Source: Oscillospiraceae bacterium (GTDB lineage Bacteria; Bacillota_A; Clostridia; Oscillospirales; Oscillospiraceae). Taken from it: 7,757 bases of DNA. Positions 1 to 5,460 of this stretch are shown piece after piece (position 1 is the first letter of the stretch; every line of letters begins with the position of its first letter). The stretch spans positions 1-7,757 of the forward strand of contig JAISBX010000041.1 of assembly GCA_031265965.1 (NCBI GenBank), read 5' to 3'. The position numbers were made by a program, and so were the translations under genes. A model generated the notes under the pieces. The model saw only the letters and a program-made list of their open reading frames with translations, was not told the DNA's origin and ran no database searches.

Positions 1-128
1 TCTTGGAATATCGTGCGGCTTGCTTTGAAGCCTGCTGTGTTTACGTTTGATATGTTATTTGCTATTACGTCCATTCGCGTCTGATGATTCTTCAGTCCGG
101 AAATACCGGAGTAAAGCGATCGCATCAT
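1..128 (-). CDS. flgE: FlgE, flagellar hook protein (N-terminal fragment, cut by window edge)
   Basis: Only the first 42 codons are visible because the gene runs off the low-coordinate end of the window. The translation opens [20 protein letters not shown] and continues [18 protein letters not shown]. This is the conserved N-terminal rod/hook helix of the FlgE/FlgF/FlgG family, including the [13 protein letters not shown] signature. This domain forms the inner tube of the hook or rod by coiled-coil packing. The [12 protein letters not shown] opening and the position just after flgD favour hook protein FlgE over the rod proteins FlgF/FlgG, but the fragment alone cannot separate them with certainty. 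A good ribosome binding site precedes the start. Its neighbours FlgD (cap) and FliK (length ruler) act on this same protein. Confidence 0.9.
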   Translation of the reverse strand, partial: MMRSLYSGISGLKNHQTRMDVIANNISNVNTAGFKASRTIFQ

Positions 129-136
129 ATCGTTGT

Positions 137-142
137 ACCTCC
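137..142 (-). promoter_or_regulatory. Ribosome binding site of flgE
   Basis: The minus strand reads GGAGGT, 8 bases before the first of two adjacent ATG codons (128 and 125). This spacing favours the first ATG, giving a product starting MMRSLYSG, as hook proteins commonly do. Confidence 0.85.
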
Positions 143-153
143 AAAATTATGCT

Positions 154-186
154 GTATATTATATACTTTTTTTGGGAAAAAGCAAG
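154..186 (-). promoter_or_regulatory. Possible weak promoter / AT-rich palindrome before flgE
   Basis: In the 60-base flgD-flgE gap the minus strand carries a perfect -10-like TATAAT (158-163) centred in the odd palindrome GTATATTATATAC (154-166, plus-strand reading). Upstream, TTGCTT (180-185) lies 16 bases away and matches only three of six -35 positions. This could be an internal sigma-A-like promoter boosting hook-protein expression, or a small regulator site, or merely an AT-rich spacer. No sigma-28 type promoter is visible. Confidence 0.25.
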
Positions 187-188
187 CG

Positions 189-827
189 TTATTCGTATAT
201 ATCGAAAATATATGAGATCGGGGCGGCAGTTGAATCAATGTACGCCACGGTTACGCCGTCCTCTACCGTGACGCGCGTTACCGTGCCCGTAACTATCGTC
301 GCCGCGCCGGGCTTGCCGTCCTCGCCCGCAGGGCCGGGGATCAACGCCCTCACAGTCCTGCCGATGAGGCGCGACGCCTCTAGCAGCGGGTTCGTCGCGG
401 AGAACAGTTCCCTGTCGTACACCTCCGTCACGGTAGACGCCTTTACGTAGTTGTCTCCGATCCAGACGTACGTCTCGCCGCCCTTCGTCACCACGCTGTC
501 AACGACGCCCGCCACCGCAACATCTACGCCGCTCTCGTTCTTGTACTCGGACAGCACGTACTGCCCGACAAGGCTGTAGTAGCGGAACGCCTCCATTGAA
601 GTGCTTATGTTCTGCATCTGCTCGAGCGCCGAGAACTGCGCGAGCTGAGCCGCGAAATCGCTGTCCTTCACGGGCTCCAGCGGATCCTGATATTTTAGCT
701 GCGCGGAAAGCAGCTTGAGAAAATCGTTTTTCCCGAGAGTGCTGTTTGGCCTGCGCGATTCTGTCACATATTTCTCATATGAGTATTGATCGTAAATTGA
801 TGTGCTCGCTGCGACGCTGTCCGCCAT
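189..827 (-). CDS. flgD: FlgD, flagellar hook cap / assembly scaffold protein
   Basis: FlgD caps the growing hook and lets exported FlgE subunits fold in place. The 212-residue product carries the conserved N-terminal FlgD region (about 29-80): LGKNDFLKLLSAQLKYQDPL at 31-50, then DFAAQLAQFSALEQMQN. Two related beta-rich modules follow, at about 86-138 (opening LVGQYV, ending STVTEVYD) and 154-212 (opening LIGRTV, ending ISYIFDIYE), which look like a duplicated Tudor-like domain. The second has an inserted loop with Gly-X-Y triplets (GPAGEDGKPGA at 165-175). The ATG start has AAGGA 8 bases upstream. The gene ends 60 bases before flgE, which encodes the subunit it caps. No extra small gene of the kind seen between flgD and flgE in many Bacillota is present. 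Confidence 0.96.
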   Translation of the reverse strand: MADSVAASTSIYDQYSYEKYVTESRRPNSTLGKNDFLKLLSAQLKYQDPLEPVKDSDFAAQLAQFSALEQMQNISTSMEAFRYYSLVGQYVLSEYKNESGVDVAVAGVVDSVVTKGGETYVWIGDNYVKASTVTEVYDRELFSATNPLLEASRLIGRTVRALIPGPAGEDGKPGAATIVTGTVTRVTVEDGVTVAYIDSTAAPISYIFDIYE

Positions 828-864
828 TTTGCCGTCCTTCTCTCACATTTTGTCTCGCGCCGAG

Positions 865-2097
865 TTACGCGCTGTACTCGTACTCGCTGTACTCGGCGTC
901 GAGCCCCGCCGCCCGCAGCAGCTCTATCGCCGCCGCCGGGGCGCTTGCCGCAGACACGCCCGAGGCATACCTGCCCGAACGTCCGCCGCGCGCGTTCCCG
1001 CGCTTGCCCTCGCCCGTCCGCTCGCCGAGCCCGTCGTAACCGCCCGAGCCCACGCCGGTGTACACCACGTCCACGCGTTCGAGCCGCACGCCCTTGCCGG
1101 AAAGCTCCTCCACGAGCGCGGCTATCTGGCCGTCTATCATTCCCTTTACTCCGGGATCGGCCGCGCTGATGCGCAGGTTAACGCCGCCGCTCGGCGCCGC
1201 CGTGAGATTGAGCGTGACGCGTCCGAGATATTCCGGCTTGAGCTCCACGGTCATCTGCGGAAGTCCGTCCTCGCGCATTACCTCCAGCCTCTCCACCATG
1301 GCGTCAAACAGGCTTTCGCGCGCCACCGGCTGTTCCGGCCGCGCCGCCTTGAGCTGTTCCGCCGCCGACACGCGCTCCGGGGCCGCGTCCACCGCCGCCC
1401 CCGCGGGCAGCGCGTAGCTCCACTTGCCCGCGTCGTCCCGCGCCGTCTCGTCTCCCGGGCTCTCCTGACGCCGCTCTTCGCCGCCTCGCGCTTCCGGCGC
1501 CTGTTCCTCTCCGTTTACATTCTCCAAAGGGCACGGCATGTCATCTAGTATGTCAACGGGCTGTGTATCCCGTCCCTCCGCCGTTTGCTGTATATCTGTG
1601 CGCGTCCTTATCTGTGGCATCCGTGCCAGATCCTCGCCCGCGTACACGTCTGTTACGTCCGCGAGCTTTGGATCGCCGTTGTTGTTAGTTCCGTCTATCG
1701 CTGTTCCCTCGAGAATGGTAACGGGCTGCCCCACATTGCCTGTATCCACCGTTCGCGCGCCGATATCCGGCCGTATGGCCTCGTCCGGCAGCGCTTGCGC
1801 TGACCACGGCACCTGTGTGTTCTGTCCTTCCTGCGTGATTTGCGGGTACACCGCGAACAGCGCGGCAAGAATGCTGAGATCCACCTGCTCCGCGCTCTCT
1901 CCCCCTCCGGTATCTACGTCCGCGTCGATCTCCCCGCGCGCGTTGTGCCCGTCGGAAACCTGCGTCTGCGACATCACCGACGCGAAATCGCCCGCGCCCT
2001 CCGGCGCGTTCACATCGCTCTGCACCACCGGAGCGGCGGCAGGCGCCGCCATCGGTTTCACCATGCTCATGGCCCCCGCAATATCAATTGCTGTCAT
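865..2097 (-). CDS. fliK: FliK, flagellar hook-length control protein
   Basis: FliK is a secreted molecular ruler that measures the hook and triggers the switch from hook to filament export through FlhB. With the start at the second ATG the product has 410 residues; starting one codon upstream gives 411. The N-terminal two thirds (about 1-260) is low-complexity, rich in A, D, G, P and T, as expected for the extended ruler part. The C-terminal hook-length core (about 265-350) has the family hallmark LKPEYLG at 286-292 after the helix LFDAMVERLEVM, followed by VTLNLTAAPSGGVNLRIS and a helix ending LSGKGVRLERVDV. An extra Gly/Arg-rich tail of about 60 residues ends in EYSEYEYSA. Its strong ribosome binding site and upstream hairpin are listed separately. 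The gene ends 37 bases before flgD, whose product is exported at the same assembly stage. Confidence 0.93.
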   Translation of the reverse strand: MTAIDIAGAMSMVKPMAAPAAAPVVQSDVNAPEGAGDFASVMSQTQVSDGHNARGEIDADVDTGGGESAEQVDLSILAALFAVYPQITQEGQNTQVPWSAQALPDEAIRPDIGARTVDTGNVGQPVTILEGTAIDGTNNNGDPKLADVTDVYAGEDLARMPQIRTRTDIQQTAEGRDTQPVDILDDMPCPLENVNGEEQAPEARGGEERRQESPGDETARDDAGKWSYALPAGAAVDAAPERVSAAEQLKAARPEQPVARESLFDAMVERLEVMREDGLPQMTVELKPEYLGRVTLNLTAAPSGGVNLRISAADPGVKGMIDGQIAALVEELSGKGVRLERVDVVYTGVGSGGYDGLGERTGEGKRGNARGGRSGRYASGVSAASAPAAAIELLRAAGLDAEYSEYEYSA

Positions 2098-2100
2098 CAT

Positions 2101-2112
2101 TATCACCTCCTT
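2101..2112 (-). promoter_or_regulatory. Very strong ribosome binding site of fliK
   Basis: On the minus strand this reads AAGGAGGTGATA, nearly the full complement of the 16S rRNA 3' end. It is followed directly by tandem ATG codons at 2100 and 2097. The spacing from GGAGG is 5 bases to the first ATG and 8 to the second, so the second is slightly favoured. A GTG at 2106 lies inside this site and therefore cannot be the real start, although it opens the same frame. Confidence 0.88.
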
Positions 2113-2120
2113 CCTTCTCA

Positions 2121-2161
2121 GGATCGTATAAACGCCGTACCCTACGGCGCTTATACGATCC
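2121..2161 (-). other. Long near-perfect RNA hairpin between ylxF and fliK
   Basis: Arms 2121-2139 and 2143-2161 are complementary over 19 pairs with a 3-base loop. The only non-Watson-Crick position (2132/2150) would be a G-U wobble in the minus-strand transcript. It lies wholly in the ylxF-fliK gap, starts 14 bases after the ylxF stop, and ends about 8 bases before the fliK ribosome binding site. On neither strand is it followed by a T-run, so it does not look like a standard intrinsic terminator. Possible roles are mRNA processing or stability, control of access to the fliK ribosome binding site, or a copy of a dispersed palindromic repeat. The structure is directly visible; the role is not. 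Confidence 0.85.
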
Positions 2162-2175
2162 CGAGGGGCAATGCG

Positions 2176-2853
2176 TCAATTTCTTAGCAGCTCCTGCGTC
2201 ACGCGCGACGCCAACTGCCTATCCATCGCCTCGAGTATCGGCGCGGCGCTCTTCTCCGCCATGTGATAGAGTATGGCCGCCATGTCCCTCACGCTGTAGA
2301 GCCCCGCCATTATCTCGGCGGCAGCGACCGCGTCCATAGCGGCGTACGTCTTCGCCAGCGACTCCATCGCCTCCATATCCTGCGGGCTCAGGCGCAGCCA
2401 GTAGCCGGGCGTTTCGACCGCCGCGTCGCCCTCGTCCACCTGCAGCTCGCCCTCTCTGCGCTCAAGCTCCTGCCGCAGCGCGTCCAGCCGCTCGTCCTCC
2501 TCGGCGGCGCCCTGCTCGCGCGCGTCCAATTCCGCGCTCCGCTCGTCAAGCTCCGCCTCGAAGCTTGTCAAAGCCACGTACTGCGGGTCGAGCGAATCTA
2601 CGGCGCCGATGAACGCCGTGCGTATCCCCCACTGGTTAAACTGGATCACAACAAACACAAAGGCGCCCAGCACGGCCATCAGCAACAGCGCGGCCGCGGC
2701 AATGATCAGCGGCTTGCGCCTCTTTCCGGCGCGACGAACGCGTCTCTTGCCGCCGGGCTCCGCGTCGCGTTTGCTCAGACGCAGGCTGCGTTTAGGTTTT
2801 TTCTCCGGCGGCGCGGCCTGCGCGGCCGGCGCCTGTCTCACATCTTCCGCCAT
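2176..2853 (-). CDS. ylxF: YlxF/MotE-like single-pass membrane protein with MgtE-N-like C-terminal domain
   Basis: This occupies the place of ylxF in Bacillus-type operons (between fliJ and fliK). It has a strongly basic, proline/alanine-rich cytoplasmic N-terminus (residues 1-48, many K/R), one membrane helix (about 49-71, LIIAAAALLLMAVLGAFVFV), and a charged coiled coil (about 97-138, repeated E/R/L). A compact helical C-terminal domain follows (about 163-224, including DAVAAAEIMAGLYSVRDMAAILYHM), of the kind found at the N-terminus of MgtE transporters. The positive-inside rule puts the coiled coil and C-terminal domain outside the membrane. MotE in alphaproteobacteria is a periplasmic chaperone for MotC; whether this Gram-positive-type relative acts similarly is unknown, so function is inferred only as motility-related. 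The ATG start has AGGGG 6 bases upstream. The gene ends in TGA, followed by the hairpin before fliK. Confidence 0.82.
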   Translation of the reverse strand: MAEDVRQAPAAQAAPPEKKPKRSLRLSKRDAEPGGKRRVRRAGKRRKPLIIAAAALLLMAVLGAFVFVVIQFNQWGIRTAFIGAVDSLDPQYVALTSFEAELDERSAELDAREQGAAEEDERLDALRQELERREGELQVDEGDAAVETPGYWLRLSPQDMEAMESLAKTYAAMDAVAAAEIMAGLYSVRDMAAILYHMAEKSAAPILEAMDRQLASRVTQELLRN

Positions 2854-2890
2854 GTACTTCCCCTGTCCTTGAAATGCCGTCTCCGCGGCG

Positions 2891-3337
2891 TCAGCCCTCG
2901 CTGATTATATCGAATGAGACGAGGTCGCCGACGTTCTTCTCGTCCTCTGCCCGGAGCTGCGCCATGTAGTCCGTGTACTGACCCGCCCGCAGCTTCTTGT
3001 AGACCTTCAACTCGCGCATAGTTGTTATCAGCAGCGCCTCGCGCCTCTTTACCTCTTCCGTCAGCTTGTCTATTTCGACCGCCAGGCTTGCCCTGTCGTC
3101 CCTTATCCTAATGAAAAATCTGTCATATCGCATGAGGCGCTCCGCGTCCGACGCCCCGCTCCGCAGCTCCGAATCGCGCCTTTGCCTGTTCTCGGCGAAC
3201 GCGTCGGCAAGCTCGCCGTCGCGCCTGTACAACTCCCGCAAGGCGTTTTGCGCATCCCTGAGCTCCGCGCGCTGGAGCTTCTCGACCGTTTTCTTGTACT
3301 TGTCTACGGCCTCCAGCGTAAACTTGAACTTCTTCAT
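2891..3337 (-). CDS. fliJ: FliJ, flagellar export chaperone / ATPase central stalk
   Basis: FliJ is a small coiled-coil protein that inserts into the FliI hexamer like the gamma subunit of F1 and contacts the FlhA export gate. The 148-residue product has the usual length and opening (MKKFKFTLEAVDKYKK, compare the family's FxFxLxxVLxxR/K pattern). It is almost wholly charged heptad-like helix, with two arms at about 8-58 and 62-132 separated by a glycine-containing turn near residue 61 (SGASDAE). The ATG start is 6 bases after the fliI stop, and the GAGGCGGG just before it can act as ribosome binding site. The short acidic tail (GDLVSFDIISEG) follows the coiled coil. Identification rests on the opening motif, coiled-coil character and position directly after fliI, because FliJ sequences diverge strongly. 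Confidence 0.92.
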   Translation of the reverse strand: MKKFKFTLEAVDKYKKTVEKLQRAELRDAQNALRELYRRDGELADAFAENRQRRDSELRSGASDAERLMRYDRFFIRIRDDRASLAVEIDKLTEEVKRREALLITTMRELKVYKKLRAGQYTDYMAQLRAEDEKNVGDLVSFDIISEG

Positions 3338-3343
3338 CCCGCC

Positions 3344-4681
3344 TCATCCGTTGCCCGCGGCGCCCCGCTCGGCTACTACGCCGGCCATGAGCTCCAGTAT
3401 TTCGTCGTATGTATAGCTCTCCGCCGTGCCCTGCCTTAAAAAACCCTGTATCCCGGGGTGGAACTCCACCGCCCTGTCTATCTCCGGATTCGCCCCCCGC
3501 TTGTATGCGCCTATGTTGATAATGTCCTCCGCCTCGCCGTATACGGCCATCATATGCTTTACGGCGCCGGCAAGCTCCATGTGCCGCTCGCTCACTATAT
3601 CCGGCATGACGCGGCTCACGCTCCCGAGCACGTCTATAGGCGGGTAGTGGTTGCTGTTTGCAATGCTGCGCGAGAGTACGATGTGGCCGTCGAGTATGCC
3701 CCTCACGGTGTCCGACACGGGTTCGTTAAGGTCGTCGCCCTCCACGAGCACCGTGTACAGGCCGGTTATCGACCCGCAGTCCGACGTACCGGAACGTTCG
3801 AGCAGTCTGGGCATTATAGTGTACATTGACGGCGGAAAGCCCCGCGACACGGGCGGCTCCCCGCCCGCCATGCCTATCTCGCGCTGCGCCATGGCAAAGC
3901 GCGTCAGCGAGTCCATCAGCAGCAGCACGTCCTTCCCCATATCCCTGAAATACTCCGCCATCGCCGTACCCGCCATAGCGGACTTCAAACGCAGCAGAGC
4001 GGGCTGATCGGACGTCGCCACGATGAGCACCGATTTTCGCAGGCCCTCGTCTCCGAGATCTTTTTCGATGAAGTCGCGAACCTCGCGCCCGCGTTCCCCG
4101 ACGAGCACTATTACGTTCACGTCCGCCTCGGCGTTTCGCGATATCATGCCCAGAAGCGTACTCTTGCCCACTCCGGAGCCCGAGAATATCCCGAGCCGCT
4201 GCCCCCTGCCCACCGTCAGCAAGCCGTCTATCGCCTTTATACCCAGCGGCATGGGCTTGAGTATGCGCTGTCTTACCATCGGATTTTGCGGCTGCGCGTC
4301 CACGGGATACCACGCGTCGGGCTCGGGCCGCGGCAAGTCGTCGAGCGGGTTGCCCAGAGCATCGAGTATCCTGCCCAGAAACCGCTCGCCCACGGGCACG
4401 CTGAGCATCATGTCCGAGTACACCACAAGGCTGCCGAGTCCCGCGCCTCCTAAATTGTCAAAGGGCATAAGCTGCGCGAGGCCTTCCTTAAACCCCACGA
4501 TCTCCGCCGTCACCGACTTGTCCCCGCGCACAGAGTATATCTGAACCAGATCCCCGATCCTCGCGTTCGGGGCAGTGGCTTCCACGGCAAGGCCCACTAT
4601 CTTCGTTACGCGCCCGCAGTATTCGAGCGTATCCGTGGCAGCCAGCGTATCGAGACACGCCTCAAGCTCTATGCCGCTCAC
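3344..4681 (-). CDS. fliI: FliI, flagellar type III export ATPase
   Basis: FliI hydrolyses ATP at the base of the flagellar type III secretion apparatus to help unload chaperones and unfold export substrates. At 445 residues it is full length. An N-terminal beta-barrel (about 20-95) precedes the ATPase core. The Walker A loop is SGSGVGKST at 167-175, with catalytic lysine K173. GERGREVRDF at 195-204 contains the catalytic glutamate region. Walker B is LLLMDS at 253-258. The family signature SRGFPPS is at 279-285, and the C-terminal helical domain runs from about 350. The GTG start shares a GTGA overlap with the fliH TGA stop, and a GGGTGGG stretch lies just upstream, so the two are probably translationally coupled. 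F1 beta and injectisome ATPases (SctN) are relatives, but the flagellar neighbours settle the assignment. Confidence 0.98.
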   Translation of the reverse strand: MSGIELEACLDTLAATDTLEYCGRVTKIVGLAVEATAPNARIGDLVQIYSVRGDKSVTAEIVGFKEGLAQLMPFDNLGGAGLGSLVVYSDMMLSVPVGERFLGRILDALGNPLDDLPRPEPDAWYPVDAQPQNPMVRQRILKPMPLGIKAIDGLLTVGRGQRLGIFSGSGVGKSTLLGMISRNAEADVNVIVLVGERGREVRDFIEKDLGDEGLRKSVLIVATSDQPALLRLKSAMAGTAMAEYFRDMGKDVLLLMDSLTRFAMAQREIGMAGGEPPVSRGFPPSMYTIMPRLLERSGTSDCGSITGLYTVLVEGDDLNEPVSDTVRGILDGHIVLSRSIANSNHYPPIDVLGSVSRVMPDIVSERHMELAGAVKHMMAVYGEAEDIINIGAYKRGANPEIDRAVEFHPGIQGFLRQGTAESYTYDEILELMAGVVAERGAAGNG

Positions 4682-5460
4682 TTCAACCCACCCGACTTCT
4701 CAAGCGCGGCTTCAATGCGCTCCAACTGCGTGTGCGGTCCGGCGTTCACAGTCACATCTCCGGAGTCTATTATGATTTCAGTTGGACCAAGAGAGGGGGT
4801 TTTTACCACCGCCGCGGCGATCTCTCCCCCGTCCACATTGAAAACCGCGCTCCCCGACGGGAAAAAACGCTCATAATCGGCTTCGCCAACGCTTACCGTC
4901 AGCTTCTCCGTCGGTTTGACACGCTCCAATGCGTCCTCAATAACGTCTACAAAAAAATTATCGTCATTTTCGTATCGTAAATTAACAATTTTTCTGAGGA
5001 TTTCAAATATAAGGGTTTTTATTCGCCCCTTTGCCGTCTCAAATTCATCAAGCGCGCGGTCTCGCTCCGCGTTAAATTCCGACAGCACACGTTCAAAGGC
5101 CGCCCGCCCCTCGGCAGCGTCGGCTTCGGCAGCGTCGGCCGCCTTTTTCTCACCCTCAGCGCGCCCTTCCGAAACCCCCCCATCATACGCATCGCGGCGC
5201 AACTCCTCCGCACGAAGTCTGACCTCCTCAAGTATCCGCGACGCCTCGGCCTTCGCTTCCGCCACTAACATCCCTGCGCGCTCTCGCGCCTCAGCTTCCT
5301 CGTCAGCCTTCTCTGCAGCGGCGGTCTCCGCTTCCTGTACGCCGCCGTTCTCTTCGGCGATCTGCGTTTCCTCTGCGTGCGCTCCGTCGGATGGTTCCGT
5401 CTCGGTATAACCGCGCGGTATCTCGCTCAGGCGCACCCTCTCGCGGCTAACCTTAAACAA
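4678..5460 (-). CDS. fliH: FliH, flagellar export ATPase regulator / peripheral stator
   Basis: FliH links the FliI ATPase to the export gate and C-ring and restrains its activity; it resembles the peripheral stalk of F/V-type ATPases. The 260-residue product starts at a TTG overlapping the end of fliG. GAGGGGG lies 9 bases upstream, and the only nearby in-frame ATG is followed at once by a stop, so TTG is the best start. The N-terminus is acidic and alanine/glutamate-rich, with a long predicted coiled coil (about 45-145). It contains the family's glycine-repeat motif at G95, G99 and G103 (GVSEGRAEG). The C-terminal domain (about 146-260) ends with the typical IIIDSGDVTVNAGPHTQLERIE. The low-complexity coiled coil holds a 5-residue tandem duplication (ADAAE twice). 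Primary sequence is poorly conserved in this family, but the position before fliI, the glycine motif and the C-terminal signature agree. Confidence 0.93.
   Translation of the reverse strand: MFKVSRERVRLSEIPRGYTETEPSDGAHAEETQIAEENGGVQEAETAAAEKADEEAEARERAGMLVAEAKAEASRILEEVRLRAEELRRDAYDGGVSEGRAEGEKKAADAAEADAAEGRAAFERVLSEFNAERDRALDEFETAKGRIKTLIFEILRKIVNLRYENDDNFFVDVIEDALERVKPTEKLTVSVGEADYERFFPSGSAVFNVDGGEIAAAVVKTPSLGPTEIIIDSGDVTVNAGPHTQLERIEAALEKSGGLK
5111..5140 (-). repeat. 15-base in-frame tandem duplication within fliH
   Basis: Two adjacent 15-base units (5111-5125 and 5126-5140) differ at one base. Each encodes the pentapeptide ADAAE, giving residues 108-117 of FliH (ADAAEADAAE). It lies in the coiled coil just after the glycine-repeat motif and keeps the frame, so it probably arose by slippage and is tolerated in this flexible region. 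Confidence 0.85.

Noticed and set aside
802..1548. A 248-codon open frame on the plus strand opposite fliK
   Set aside because: It is a GC-rich antisense shadow: arginine/histidine/alanine-rich composition, no recognisable domain, and full overlap with a well-supported fliK.
1538..2131. A 197-codon plus-strand open frame opposite the fliK N-terminus
   Set aside because: It runs through the complement of the fliK coding start and ribosome binding site, and its serine/cysteine-rich composition is typical of an antisense shadow.
2121..2161. The ylxF-fliK hairpin as a rho-independent terminator
   Set aside because: On the transcribed strand it is followed by a purine-rich ribosome binding site rather than a T-run, and the operon clearly continues into fliK, flgD and flgE.
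3726..4313. A 195-codon open frame on the minus strand in another frame inside fliI
   Set aside because: It overlaps the conserved FliI ATPase core, its translation is low-complexity G/R/A-rich, and it has no domain of its own.
4023..4544. A 173-codon plus-strand open frame opposite fliI
   Set aside because: Serine/proline/arginine-rich shadow translation of the complementary strand, with no family features.
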